This document shows positions 6,660 through 15,145 of a stretch of DNA of 20,052 bases, piece by piece (the stretch's first letter is position 1; every line of letters begins with the position of its first letter). The notes below the pieces were generated by a model, which made no database searches, had not been told where the DNA came from, and saw only the letters and a program-made list of their open reading frames with translations. Made by a program: the position numbers and the translations under genes. The DNA comes from a virus. The stretch covers positions 1 to 20,052 of the IMG/VR virus record IMGVR_UViG_3300009705_000176; one strand, 5' to 3'.

Positions 6660-7409
6660 ATGGTAGACAAAGTAGAAATAACGACACCTGAAACTGGCAG
6701 TGAAGCCCCAGTTGATAATGTTACACAAAGTAAACCTGAAGGCTTACCTGAAAAATTCAACACAGTTGAAGATTTAGCGAAGTCATATCAGGAATTAGAA
6801 AAGAAACTTGGTGACAATGTAAGTAAAGAAGCAATAGACCCAGTGTCTAAGGCAACTTTAAAAGAAGATGCTCCTAAAGAAGATACTTTAGAGATAGCCG
6901 AAAAGGCAGTTACAGACGCAGGATTAGATATGAATAATCTAACTGAAGAGTATGCCAAAGAAGGTAAACTAAATGACACGTCTTATGAAGCATTGCAAAA
7001 AGCAGGAATACCAAAAGAATATGTTGACCAATTTATAAAAGGTCAAAAGGCTTTGTCTGATAATCAATCGACAGAGATGAAAAACATAGTTGGTGGTAAT
7101 GATGCTTATAATGAGATGTCTAACTGGGCGGCAGACAATATGACTGACGGTGAGAAGACAGCTTATAATTCAGCAGTTAATTCTAAAGATTTAGAAACTG
7201 CAAAGTTAGCAGTCGTTGGATTGAAAGCAAAGTTTGAAGCCGTTAATGGTTCAGAACCTAATTTGGTACAAGGTAAAGCAACACCTATGGGTGTAGACGG
7301 CTATCAGTCTTGGCAACAAGTTACTGAAGCTATGAAAGACCCTAGATATGCTAAAGACCCTGCTTATCAAAATATGGTTAAAAATAAATTAGCTAAATCG
7401 GAGATATAA
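6660..7409 (+). CDS. Capsid assembly scaffolding protein, T7 gp9-like
   Basis: This 249-aa protein is acidic and mostly helical. It would direct procapsid assembly around the portal and then leave before DNA fills the head. The N-terminal half contains the PEKFNTVEDLAKSYQELEKKL segment (about residues 29-49), widespread in T7-type scaffolds, followed by ELEK-type helices and a long acidic stretch. The C-terminal part (YQSWQQVTEAMKDPRYAKDP, about 215-234, then AYQNMV) is the classical end of the family, with conserved W and D-x-R-Y; it contacts the capsid protein. T7 gp9 is 307 aa, so this is a shorter member. A good AAGGAAAT ribosome binding site precedes the start. Position between portal and capsid confirms the call. 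Confidence 0.92.
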   Translation: MVDKVEITTPETGSEAPVDNVTQSKPEGLPEKFNTVEDLAKSYQELEKKLGDNVSKEAIDPVSKATLKEDAPKEDTLEIAEKAVTDAGLDMNNLTEEYAKEGKLNDTSYEALQKAGIPKEYVDQFIKGQKALSDNQSTEMKNIVGGNDAYNEMSNWAADNMTDGEKTAYNSAVNSKDLETAKLAVVGLKAKFEAVNGSEPNLVQGKATPMGVDGYQSWQQVTEAMKDPRYAKDPAYQNMVKNKLAKSEI

Positions 7410-7410
7410 T

Positions 7411-7641
7411 ATGATGTTATTCGCATTAAAGAAAAGTTATGAAGCTGATGAAGCTGAACACACTGCTGTCATTGATACATTTTTACTAAAATCTATTGGT
7501 GTGGCAGACCACGACAATTTCATTGATACTTTAAAAGATAGGTTTGATGCTTTAACGCATACTAAATGTTGTCTTAAAAATATTAAAGACATTGAAGAAA
7601 AGGCTGTTACATCAGCGAAGAAAGACAAAGAGAAGAAGTAG
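7411..7641 (+). CDS. Small unknown protein between scaffold and capsid genes
   Basis: This 76-aa charged, helical protein begins MMLFALKKSYEADEAEHTAV and ends in a lysine/glutamate tail (KKDKEKK). It has a CC pair near the middle (TKCCLKNI) and no membrane segment. The scaffold stop lies one base upstream, and GGAG at about 7399-7402 may serve as ribosome binding site. Two adjacent ATG codons (7411 and 7414) could both be used. T7 has no gene between 9 and 10, so this is an insertion relative to T7, placed where a head-assembly or capsid-decoration accessory would be convenient. No family recognised. Confidence 0.72.
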   Translation: MMLFALKKSYEADEAEHTAVIDTFLLKSIGVADHDNFIDTLKDRFDALTHTKCCLKNIKDIEEKAVTSAKKDKEKK

Positions 7642-7642
7642 T

Positions 7643-7864
7643 ATGATAGAAGCGTTATTGCTTCTATTTGTAAACCCCACAACAACCCCTAGAACCGAAG
7701 AAATGGTTTTTAAATATCTCGTTAAAGAGAGGTTTAAAACTTATCAAGAATGTCAAAAGCATTTGGATAAAGTTCAATATTATAAAGAGGGTGAAACTGG
7801 AGTTTACATAGAAGTTGAAGGAAAAGAAAGACAAGTAGCGGCAACTGCTTGTGACGAAAAATAG
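7643..7864 (+). CDS. Small unknown protein, possible N-terminal membrane or signal segment
   Basis: This 73-aa protein starts at ATG 7643. The frame is open to an ATG at 7592, but that lies inside the preceding gene and would add a lysine/arginine-rich leader. Starting at 7643 places AGAGAAGAAG at about 7629-7638 as a ribosome binding site and leaves a single base after the previous stop. The protein begins MIEALLLLFVNP, a short hydrophobic stretch, followed by a helical region with a cysteine (YQECQKHLDKV), and a strand-like GVYIEVEGKERQVAATAC with a second cysteine near the end. The two cysteines and hydrophobic start might indicate an exported, disulphide-bonded small protein, but the hydrophobic stretch is short for a signal peptide. 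Function unknown. Confidence 0.68.
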   Translation: MIEALLLLFVNPTTTPRTEEMVFKYLVKERFKTYQECQKHLDKVQYYKEGETGVYIEVEGKERQVAATACDEK

Positions 7865-8002
7865 TTGTGCTTACTTTATAGTAGGCAACTCCTAAACAAA
7901 AACTAAAAAGCGACTTGACCCACTGCGGTGGACAATCTGAATGCCCAAACAGTTCTATGTGAAGGTTTTTAAATCAATGCAATAACAAAAGGACAAACTA
8001 TT
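7865..8002 (+). promoter_or_regulatory. Non-coding leader upstream of the major capsid gene, with two hairpins
   Basis: This 138-bp stretch is one of the longest non-coding gaps in the window. A hairpin starts in the preceding stop codon: AGTTG (7863-7867) pairs with CAACT (7886-7890), then CTTACT (7870-7875) with AGTAGG (7880-7885), leaving a TG bulge and TTAT loop. A second hairpin, CCAC (7920-7923) with GTGG (7928-7931), has the loop TGCG closed by C-G, which fits the stable UNCG tetraloop type. No T run follows either, so they are not typical terminators. T7 has its strongest late promoter (phi10) here, so a phage RNA polymerase promoter is expected, but I could not identify its consensus. 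AAAAGGAC at 7987-7994 is a good ribosome binding site for the capsid gene. Confidence 0.55.
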
Positions 8003-8983
8003 ATGGCAAACATAACAGCAGCAACTTTTGGTCAAGCCAACAGTACAGGTACTGAAGACGCATTGTTTTTAAAGCAGTTTGCAGGTGAGGTTATTACTTC
8101 ATTTGAACAGGCTTCAAAAACATCAGGTGCGGACATGGTTAGGTCAATCAGTTCAGGTAAGTCAGCTTCATTTCCAGTGATGGGAAGAATAGCGGCGGCT
8201 TATCACCAAGCAGGAAATGAAATTACAGGCTCAACTGTAAATCACAACGAGAAAGTAATCACAATAAATGATTTACTTACTTCAAGTGTTTTCCTAAGTA
8301 ACATAGAAGAAGCTAAGGCACATTATGATGTGAGAAGTGGCTATTCAATGGAGATTGGTAGAGCATTAGCTTTCCAAAAAGATAAGCATATCTTACAAAC
8401 TATCGGTCTAGCGACTTTAGCTGCAGCATCAGTTACAGGTGGAGACGCAACAACTAACATAGTTAATACAGGTATTGCTTCTGCTACAGCAGCAACTGCA
8501 GCTAACGCAATGATTGATTCAATCTTTGACGCAGCTAAAGAGTTGGACGCAAACTATGTTCCTACAGAAGGCAGAAAATGCTTTATGAGATTGGAAGAAT
8601 ACTACAAATTAGCTAACGGCACTAATGCTGTTAATGTTGATTTCACTGGTTCTTCTAATGGTGGAATATCTACAGGAAAAGTAATGAAAATTGCAGGAAT
8701 TGAATTAGTTCCAGTTCCGCATTTTGTTTCTTCTAATGTAACATCAGGTGTAGCAGCAGGTTCAGCTACAGCAGGTGGTTCAACACCTCAAGCAGTTAAC
8801 TTAGCTAACTTTGTAGCTCTTATTTCTCACCCTTCAGCCGTTGGTACGGTAAAATTAATGGATTTATCCGTTGAGAAGGAATACGAAATCAGAAGACAAG
8901 GCACGTTAATGGTTGCTAAATACGCTATGGGTCATGGTGTACTTAGACCAGAAGCGGCAGTAGGTATCAAAGAAGCGGCTTAA
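8003..8983 (+). CDS. Major capsid protein, T7 gp10A-like
   Basis: This 326-aa protein is the HK97-fold shell subunit of T7-type heads. The N-terminal arm (MANITAATFGQANSTG) is followed by ALFLKQFAGEVITSFEQ and SGKSASFPVMGRI (about residues 50-62), all typical of podovirus capsid proteins. Further on come NDLLTSSVFLSNIEEA, the alanine-rich spine helix region, and a C-terminal EYEIRRQGTLMVAKYAMGHGVLRPEA segment. The length is slightly below T7 gp10A (345 aa). A good ribosome binding site lies nine bases upstream, and the gene is isolated between a leader and a strong terminator, consistent with high separate expression. I saw no slippery heptamer near the stop that would make a T7 10B-like frameshift product. 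Confidence 0.95.
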   Translation: MANITAATFGQANSTGTEDALFLKQFAGEVITSFEQASKTSGADMVRSISSGKSASFPVMGRIAAAYHQAGNEITGSTVNHNEKVITINDLLTSSVFLSNIEEAKAHYDVRSGYSMEIGRALAFQKDKHILQTIGLATLAAASVTGGDATTNIVNTGIASATAATAANAMIDSIFDAAKELDANYVPTEGRKCFMRLEEYYKLANGTNAVNVDFTGSSNGGISTGKVMKIAGIELVPVPHFVSSNVTSGVAAGSATAGGSTPQAVNLANFVALISHPSAVGTVKLMDLSVEKEYEIRRQGTLMVAKYAMGHGVLRPEAAVGIKEAA

Positions 8984-8999
8984 TACCCTTCTTTTATTT

Positions 9000-9030
9000 G
9001 GTGGGGGATTTATTTCCCCCATCATATTTT
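9000..9030 (+). terminator. Intrinsic terminator after the major capsid gene
   Basis: Bases 9000-9008 (GGTGGGGGA) pair with 9015-9023 (TTCCCCCATC region), giving a 9-bp stem with five consecutive G-C pairs and a TTTATT loop, followed by ATATTTT. It is the most G/C-rich element in an otherwise AT-rich window. It stands 16 bases after the capsid stop, at the same place as T-phi of T7, and would reduce transcription into the tail genes relative to capsid. Confidence 0.8.
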
Positions 9031-9056
9031 CACAAAAAATTTTACATAAAGGATAT

Positions 9057-9665
9057 ATGGCAACACAGATTACCCCAACTACAGAGTTACAATCTGTAAA
9101 CATAATGCTTTCTTCTATTGGAGAAGCACCAGTTAATAGTATTACAGGCACTACAACAGTGGACGTAAGTACAGCTATAAATATCCTAAACGAAACTTCA
9201 ATGTCCATTCAATCACAAGGGTGGAATTTTAACACGCACACTAATTACAAATCATTATCTTTAGATGGTTCTAGTAAAGTTCCCCTTCCTTCAAACTGCG
9301 TTAAAGCAGATGCTAATATTGCATACAGAAATTTAAACTATACAATTAGAGCAGGTTATTTATATGACCTAGACAATCACACAGATGTATTCTCATCTGC
9401 CCCTTCATCAGTAGACCTAGTATTAATACAACAATTTGAACACTTACCAGAATACGCTAGACAATATGTAACTATGAAAGCGGCTAGAAGATTTGCTTCA
9501 AGGTTTATTGGAGATAAAGAAATTACACAATTAATTGGTCAAGATGAGAATGAAGCACTAATGGCATTCCATCAAGCAGATAGTCAAGAGAGTGATATTA
9601 ATATCTTATCTGGTGACGCTAACACTTATTCTATAATAAATAGAACAGGTAGAAGGACTTATTAA
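9057..9665 (+). CDS. Tail tubular protein A, T7 gp11-like adaptor
   Basis: This 202-aa protein is close in length to T7 gp11 (196 aa), which forms the ring between portal and nozzle. It begins with the typical TELQSVNIMLSSIGEAPVNS segment (about residues 9-28), followed by AINILNETSMSIQSQGWNFN, where the W-x-F-N motif is conserved, and later YVTMKAARRFASRFIGD (about 141-157), also a family hallmark. AAAGGA at 9048-9053 lies close to the ATG. It is the first gene after the capsid terminator and is separated from tail tubular protein B by two bases, so the pair is probably co-translated as in T7. Confidence 0.94.
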   Translation: MATQITPTTELQSVNIMLSSIGEAPVNSITGTTTVDVSTAINILNETSMSIQSQGWNFNTHTNYKSLSLDGSSKVPLPSNCVKADANIAYRNLNYTIRAGYLYDLDNHTDVFSSAPSSVDLVLIQQFEHLPEYARQYVTMKAARRFASRFIGDKEITQLIGQDENEALMAFHQADSQESDINILSGDANTYSIINRTGRRTY

Positions 9666-9667
9666 AT

Positions 9668-12160
9668 ATGGGTAGTGTTGTATCTCAATCAATCCCTAAT
9701 TTCCTTAATGGTATGTCTCAACAGACACCTACCCAAAGAGGAATTAATCAGGGTTCAGACCAGATAAATTTACAAAATGGTCTTACAGAAGGATTATCAA
9801 AAAGACCTCCTTTAGATTATGTAGCAACATTAGATAGTTCAAATATTTATTCTAACAGAACAAAATTCTGGTCTATCGCAAGAGATGCCAGTAATCAATA
9901 TGTTGTAGCACTATACAATGGTGGTATTAAAGTATTTGATTTAAACGGAGTAGAAAAAACTGTAACGATAGCTAGTGGTTCAAGTTATTTAACTTCAACA
10001 AATCCTAGAGAACACTTTAAATTAGTAAACATTGCTGATTACACATTCTTAGCTAATACTTCTAAAACAGTAACAGCAGATACAACAACGTCTGCGGCTA
10101 AAGTAGAAGAATTTTTAATTGTTTGTAAATTAACAAACTACGGTAGAGAATATAAAGTAGCATTGAAACACCCTTCAATGGCTAATGAATTAGAAGCAAT
10201 ATTTCAATTACCTACTGGTAATGATGCTTCAACTGATGCAAAATTTAGAGATACTAATAAAATTACAGACATACTTTTAAAAGGAACATCAAGCACACAC
10301 TGGGACGCTACAGCTAATGGTATTGGATTTAATGTAAGAAATACAGCCACAGGGGCTTCAGTTTCTACAACACAAGGATTAAGTAATTACTCTGGGTTCA
10401 CTTCTTATTTTACATTTGAAAGTTTTGATAGTGTAATCTATGGAAAACCTACTGATGGTAATGCGGCTTACACTATAACTTCTTCTGATGGTTCTGGTAA
10501 CACAGCCATGTATGCAATTAGAGATGAGATACAAGATTTTAGTAAGTTACCATTTTATGGAAAGACTGATGTAATTCTAAAAATTACTGGAGAAGAAGGT
10601 GATACATTATCTGATTACTATGTAAAATATACAGGGAAATCTGGTGTGTGGAATGAAACTTTAGCACCTGCAACTTCTTTAGGTGTAACAAATTCTACAA
10701 TGCCACACGCATTGGTTAACAATAATAATGGCACATTTACTTTTCAAGAATTAGCTTGGACAGATAGAGTATGTGGAGATGCAGACAGTAACCCTAATCC
10801 TACATTTGTAGGTAAAAATATTAATAACCTAACTTATTACAAAAATAGATTAGGTATTTTATCAGGAGAGAATTTAATTTTAACTGAGAATGCTTCATTC
10901 TTTAATTACTTTGCAACAACATCTACACAAGTTTTAGACACTGACCCTATTGATATTGCGGCTAGTGGTACACAGGTTAATACACTTAAAAACTCTGTAG
11001 GTTTTAATGAAAGTTTATTATTATTTTCTGATACATCACAATATAAATTAGATAGTTCAGGAGATACAATTTCACCTACGACTGCAATACTCAATGAAGT
11101 CTCTGCATTTGAACATGATGATAAAGTACAACCAATTTCAGCAGGTAAGTATGCTTACTTTGCACAAGCAAGAACATCAGGCACAGCTATAAGAGAATAC
11201 TTTGCTGATGATGATACATTAACAAATGATGGTATGGACATATCTGTATCTGTATCTAATTTAATACCAGAAAATTGTTATCAAATTATATCAAATACTA
11301 CAGAAGATGTTTTAGCATTCTTAGTTTCTGATACAGCAGATAGTCAAACAGCACCTTACAGTGGCACGACTGCTGTAACAAATTCAAACACAATGTATAT
11401 TTATAAATACTTCTTTGATGGTGGTGAGAAGGTACAAAATGCTTGGTCTAAATGGACATTCACAGGTCTTAAAATTCTAGGTGTAAGGTCTTTTGAAAGT
11501 TATTTATATGTACTAGCTTCAGAAGGAACAACTACAAAATTATTAAAAATAGATTTAAGAAATTTAAAAGATGCTACAATAGGTCATGGAGTTTTCATTG
11601 ATTTAAAGGCTTCTGTTACTGGTACTTACTCAAGTGGTACAGGTTTAACAACTTTCACTTCACCGTATGGTGCAAAGACTGACTTACTAGCAGTAGATAG
11701 AACTAACGGAAATGACTATACAGCAACGAATACTACAGGGTCTACATACACAATCGTAGGAGACCACACAGCGTTATATGTTGGTGTGCCTTATGAAAGC
11801 ACCTACACAATGTCTACACAGTACATCAGAGAAAATACTGGTAGAGGGTTAGTTGCAGTTACTTCAGGAAGATACCAAATTAGAAACATAGCATTCAATT
11901 TTGAGAACAGTGGATTTTTTGAAGTAGAAGTTGCTCCAAACAATAGAGACACATCTACAAGTATAATGAATGGTTATATTATTGGTACAGCAACAAGTGT
12001 TATTGGACAACCTGCACTAGCTTCAGGAACATTAAGAGTTCCAGTGCAGTGTAGAAATACAGAGTTTACTCTAAATATAAAATCTTCATCACACCTACCT
12101 ATGTATATAGCAGACGCAGAAGTTGAAGGTTACTACCACGCAAGAGCAAGAAGGATTTAA
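9668..12160 (+). CDS. Tail tubular protein B, T7 gp12-like nozzle
   Basis: This 830-aa protein forms the tail nozzle (T7 gp12 is 794 aa). The N-terminus (SQSIPNFLNGMSQQTPTQR, then DQINLQNGLTEGLSKRPP) at about residues 6-48 is the standard opening of the family, in which the chain wraps around the tail. The YYKNRLGILSGENLILTENASFFNYF region near residues 391-416 is the second conserved block. The rest is beta-rich, as expected for propeller-type domains. The C-terminal part contains TGRYQIRNIAFNFEN-type beta strands, and the protein ends with a basic ARARRI tail. Its stop codon overlaps the start of the next gene by one base (TAATG). Confidence 0.95.
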   Translation: MGSVVSQSIPNFLNGMSQQTPTQRGINQGSDQINLQNGLTEGLSKRPPLDYVATLDSSNIYSNRTKFWSIARDASNQYVVALYNGGIKVFDLNGVEKTVTIASGSSYLTSTNPREHFKLVNIADYTFLANTSKTVTADTTTSAAKVEEFLIVCKLTNYGREYKVALKHPSMANELEAIFQLPTGNDASTDAKFRDTNKITDILLKGTSSTHWDATANGIGFNVRNTATGASVSTTQGLSNYSGFTSYFTFESFDSVIYGKPTDGNAAYTITSSDGSGNTAMYAIRDEIQDFSKLPFYGKTDVILKITGEEGDTLSDYYVKYTGKSGVWNETLAPATSLGVTNSTMPHALVNNNNGTFTFQELAWTDRVCGDADSNPNPTFVGKNINNLTYYKNRLGILSGENLILTENASFFNYFATTSTQVLDTDPIDIAASGTQVNTLKNSVGFNESLLLFSDTSQYKLDSSGDTISPTTAILNEVSAFEHDDKVQPISAGKYAYFAQARTSGTAIREYFADDDTLTNDGMDISVSVSNLIPENCYQIISNTTEDVLAFLVSDTADSQTAPYSGTTAVTNSNTMYIYKYFFDGGEKVQNAWSKWTFTGLKILGVRSFESYLYVLASEGTTTKLLKIDLRNLKDATIGHGVFIDLKASVTGTYSSGTGLTTFTSPYGAKTDLLAVDRTNGNDYTATNTTGSTYTIVGDHTALYVGVPYESTYTMSTQYIRENTGRGLVAVTSGRYQIRNIAFNFENSGFFEVEVAPNNRDTSTSIMNGYIIGTATSVIGQPALASGTLRVPVQCRNTEFTLNIKSSSHLPMYIADAEVEGYYHARARRI

Positions 12161-12642
12161 TGAAAGAAAATTATGTACGCAAAGCAGTATTAAAAGATGC
12201 TTTAGAGTTAGCACCTAAAATACGAAAAGGTGATAGGTTAGAGATTATGGCTTCAGATGGTGCAACACCATTAGAGGCATTAGTAATACCTTTTACACAA
12301 GATAATGCAAAAATATATACCATTGTAGGTACACAGTCAGAAGGTGTCATTGGTATGTTTGGGTCTAGTCCGACTAAAGAAGAAGGCTATGGCGTAGTTT
12401 GGTTATTATCTAGCGAAGGTTTATTTAAACATATTAAACAGTTTATTAAAGAGTGTCCTAAATGGGTAGCAGAGATGAGTGAAGATTATGAACATGTCTA
12501 CAATTTTGTAGATGAAAGAAATTGGAAAAGTTTAAAATGGTTACAGTTCTTAGGATTTGAACCAAAAAGAAAAATAGGAGATTTTGGCATTGGAAAGATG
12601 CCATTTATATTAATGATGAAAGAGGTAAATAAACATGTGTAG
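12160..12642 (+). CDS. Internal virion protein A, T7 gp13-like (DUF2833, GNAT-like fold)
   Basis: This 160-aa protein matches T7 gp13 (138 aa) in position and pattern: a short N-terminal helix followed by APKIRKGDRLEI, a strand pair (AKIYTIVGTQSEGVIGMFGSS), a helical centre (GVVWLLSSEGLFKHIKQFIKEC) and the end of a GNAT-type domain (VDERNWKSLKWLQFLGFEP, where N-x-x-x-x-x-W-L-x-x-x-G-F is the usual C-terminal acetyltransferase motif). In T7 gp13 is needed for assembly of the internal core but is not clearly an enzyme. The fold is that of acetyltransferases, yet the acetyl-CoA loop (Q/R-x-x-G-x-G/A) is not evident, so catalysis is doubtful. The gene overlaps the next by eight bases. Confidence 0.82.
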   Translation: MKENYVRKAVLKDALELAPKIRKGDRLEIMASDGATPLEALVIPFTQDNAKIYTIVGTQSEGVIGMFGSSPTKEEGYGVVWLLSSEGLFKHIKQFIKECPKWVAEMSEDYEHVYNFVDERNWKSLKWLQFLGFEPKRKIGDFGIGKMPFILMMKEVNKHV

Positions 12643-13138
12643 TCCCCAAGCGGCTCTAGCAATAGCAGGACAAGTTGTTTCTTATCAACAACAGAAAGCT
12701 AATAACAAAGCTATCAGAAGAGACCAAACTACAACAAGACGACACGCTGATAAAGGATATTTACACGATTTACAAAAGATTGATAATGAGAAAGTCAATG
12801 CAGACCAAGAAAAAGCAGTAGCAGAATTAAGGTCAAAGACTGAAAGAGATGCAGAAGTCGCACAATCACTTAATTTAGGTTTTGGGAATAGTACAAAAAT
12901 AGTACAATCTATAGGAGCATTATTTGATGATGACTGGAATAGTATTGACAGAGATTATTCTAAAGACATGACAACATTAACTGAACAAAAATCAGAAGCA
13001 TACGCAAACATGAATAAAACTTATAACAGCTTAACTCCACCGACAGAGCCGTCAAGAGCAGGTTTAATTATTGGTATAGCATCATCAGGTTATGATGGCT
13101 ACCAAACTTCTCAAACTAATAAGAAAGTGAAGAAATAA
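12635..13138 (+). CDS. Internal virion protein B, T7 gp14-like
   Basis: This 167-aa protein starts MCSPQAALAIAGQVVSYQQQ, an alanine-rich hydrophobic opening followed by a long glutamine/lysine/glutamate helical region (about 18-75), then GFGNSTKIVQSIGALFDDDW, and finally a glycine-containing hydrophobic piece near the end (AGLIIGIASSGYDGY). The same arrangement is seen in T7 gp14 (196 aa), which after infection inserts into the outer membrane and forms the first part of the DNA ejection channel. The start lies within the gp13-like gene, eight bases before its end. The gp15-like gene follows after two bases. Identification rests on position plus the characteristic N-terminus. Confidence 0.85.
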   Translation: MCSPQAALAIAGQVVSYQQQKANNKAIRRDQTTTRRHADKGYLHDLQKIDNEKVNADQEKAVAELRSKTERDAEVAQSLNLGFGNSTKIVQSIGALFDDDWNSIDRDYSKDMTTLTEQKSEAYANMNKTYNSLTPPTEPSRAGLIIGIASSGYDGYQTSQTNKKVKK

Positions 13139-13140
13139 CA

Positions 13141-15144
13141 ATGGCTACAAAATACACAAGACAATCAACTAACAAATACTATGGTGCAGGTAGTGCAGGA
13201 TTTGTACGGTCAGGGAGTTCATCAGATGGTTTAGCTAAAGCATTAGCAAATGCAAGTGGTGTGGTTGGACGAGCAGATAATAACAGAATTAATAATAATA
13301 AAGATGCGGCTATTGAAAAAATACAAGCAATGGAAGCAGGAGGTAAAACTCTTGAAACTATACAATCAGAAATTCTTGCCGGTAAGCACCCAGATTTAAC
13401 TGGTAAATATGTTGAGGCAACTACACAGTTTCATACTGGTAAAGTTAAAGCGGCAGAAGTTATTAACACAATAACAGAAAACATAGATGACTATGATATT
13501 ACTACTACTAATTTAAACGATTTTTATAAGAAATTTATTCCTGACTTTGATGGACAAGATAGTTCTTTTATGGCAGGTTTTGGTTCACAGTTTAATGGTT
13601 GGAAAGCTAAACAAACTGAACAAGATGCTTTAAATAGAGCAACACTTTCAAGAGAAAAGAAAATTTCAGATGTTAGAACAATACTATCAAATATTCCTAC
13701 TGAAGATTTAGAAGACAGATATGTTAAAGAATGGAAAAGTCTCGGCACAGCTCTTCGTACTAGCGACAACTCAGAGTTAACTCAATTTTACACTAATGAA
13801 GAACTGATGATAGCATTAAGAGAAGATGTTGCTTCTTTGATTGATAGTGCTGATACGTCAGAAAAGATTGAGAGAGCAGAAAAGATTATGTCTTTAAATC
13901 TTGGCAAAGGTAGAGATGGCACAGACTTAGGTTCATTAAATAGTAGAAAGAATACTAAAACAGATAAATTGAAAGCAGACTTAGTATCAAAAAGAGATGC
14001 TATCACACAAAAAGAAAGAAGAGATGAGAATTATAACATAGCTAAAAATACTCAAAATGTTTGGGTAGAAGCCTTTACTCCAAATGAAGACGGCACACCT
14101 AAAACTACTCTCCAAATTGCAGAATTAAAAAGAAAACTGACAATCGAAAGTAAAGGGGACATAAACCAGTTAGATGCTTTTGTAAAATATTTTAATTCAG
14201 ACCCTAGTTCAAGACAAATACAAGACCCTATAAAAAACCAAGACTTCTTATTAGCAATTTCAAATGGGGCTTTTGAAAGTCATGCAGAGATTGTGATAGA
14301 AATGGCGGCACAAAATATTCCTGAAAGTTTATTTGCTAAAGTAAATCAAAGATGGGACAGATACCAAGCAGAATATAATGAAGGAGCAAGAAAACCTATC
14401 TATGATACAAACCACCATTACATAAATACTAAAGCCGCTATGTTTAAAATAGTTGGTGAAAAATACAAAATAGATGATGAAGGATTAGGTACTAAAGAAA
14501 TAGCAAGAGAAGATGTGAGAAGATATGTTGATACTGCAATTTTAGCACAAGAAGATGAGTGGAGAGCAGAGGGTGTTACAGTTACAGAGCCAATGAGAAG
14601 AAAGTTTATTCTTGAAGTAGAAGACTATGTTAAAAGAACTTGGACAGGCAGTGAAAAAGATGACAATTATATTAAACCTGAAACAACTACACAAGAAATT
14701 GAAAATTTAAGAATTAAAGAAGAAAAACAATTAGCAGACGCAGAAGAACTGAAAGCAGACGAACAAGATAAAACTGACAACACTGTAATATTTCAAAGAG
14801 GTGGAGAACCTGTAACTCTAAAAGGTTACATAAATGAAATTACAGAGAATATTAAAAAAGCAGGAAAACAAGATTTCTTACTTACTCCTAGAATTGCAGG
14901 AATTATCTCACAAGAGAAATTTATAGAACAAATAAGAGACCCTAAATTTCAAAAATATATACAAGAAGTTATTGGTTCAGAATTTAACGAAGATATATTT
15001 GCGGCAATGAGCCAAGACCAATTCTTTGGTTTAGTAGAAGCAATAACAGAAAATTTAGGATTAATGAAAGGCAGTGACGAAGAAGATGAAGCAAATATAA
15101 ACACTATCATACAACTAATTTCTAACAGTTATGGACTAAAATAA
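13141..15144 (+). CDS. Internal virion protein C, T7 gp15-like
   Basis: This 667-aa protein is largely helical and charged, slightly shorter than T7 gp15 (747 aa). Gp15 forms an octameric tube inside the head and crosses the periplasm during ejection. The N-terminus (MATKYTRQSTNKYYGAGSAG) is glycine-containing and flexible, followed by a sequence of amphipathic helices. A conserved-looking FIPDFDGQDSSFMAGF segment sits near residues 127-142, a SHAEIVIEMAAQNIPE region near 380-395, and a long glutamate/lysine coiled-coil-like stretch at about 518-545. No enzymatic motif is visible, and there is no lytic transglycosylase signature. It is located between the gp14-like and gp16-like genes with two- and one-base spacers, which strongly supports the call. 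Confidence 0.88.
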   Translation: MATKYTRQSTNKYYGAGSAGFVRSGSSSDGLAKALANASGVVGRADNNRINNNKDAAIEKIQAMEAGGKTLETIQSEILAGKHPDLTGKYVEATTQFHTGKVKAAEVINTITENIDDYDITTTNLNDFYKKFIPDFDGQDSSFMAGFGSQFNGWKAKQTEQDALNRATLSREKKISDVRTILSNIPTEDLEDRYVKEWKSLGTALRTSDNSELTQFYTNEELMIALREDVASLIDSADTSEKIERAEKIMSLNLGKGRDGTDLGSLNSRKNTKTDKLKADLVSKRDAITQKERRDENYNIAKNTQNVWVEAFTPNEDGTPKTTLQIAELKRKLTIESKGDINQLDAFVKYFNSDPSSRQIQDPIKNQDFLLAISNGAFESHAEIVIEMAAQNIPESLFAKVNQRWDRYQAEYNEGARKPIYDTNHHYINTKAAMFKIVGEKYKIDDEGLGTKEIAREDVRRYVDTAILAQEDEWRAEGVTVTEPMRRKFILEVEDYVKRTWTGSEKDDNYIKPETTTQEIENLRIKEEKQLADAEELKADEQDKTDNTVIFQRGGEPVTLKGYINEITENIKKAGKQDFLLTPRIAGIISQEKFIEQIRDPKFQKYIQEVIGSEFNEDIFAAMSQDQFFGLVEAITENLGLMKGSDEEDEANINTIIQLISNSYGLK

Positions 15145-15145
15145 T

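Noticed and set aside
7592-7642. Upstream ATG extending the 73-aa gene by 17 codons
   Set aside because: It lies inside the previous gene and adds only a Lys/Arg-rich leader read from the other frame of its lysine tail. ATG 7643 has a suitable ribosome binding site and one-base spacing.
7900-7931. Similarity of AAAAAGCGACTTGACCCACTG to a T7-type phage promoter
   Set aside because: Only a few bases agree, and I see no second copy elsewhere in the window to define a consensus.
7915-7943. TTGACC resembling a sigma70 -35 box in the capsid leader
   Set aside because: No acceptable -10 box lies 16-18 bases downstream, and late genes of T7-like phages are usually read by phage RNA polymerase.
8950-8999. 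Possible -1 frameshift producing a longer minor capsid protein as in T7 10B
   Set aside because: No slippery heptamer is visible near the stop, and a terminator follows within 20 bases.
8906-9208. Antisense open frame of 100 codons over the capsid end and terminator
   Set aside because: It crosses a strong terminator hairpin and two well-identified genes; no start signal or plausible protein features.
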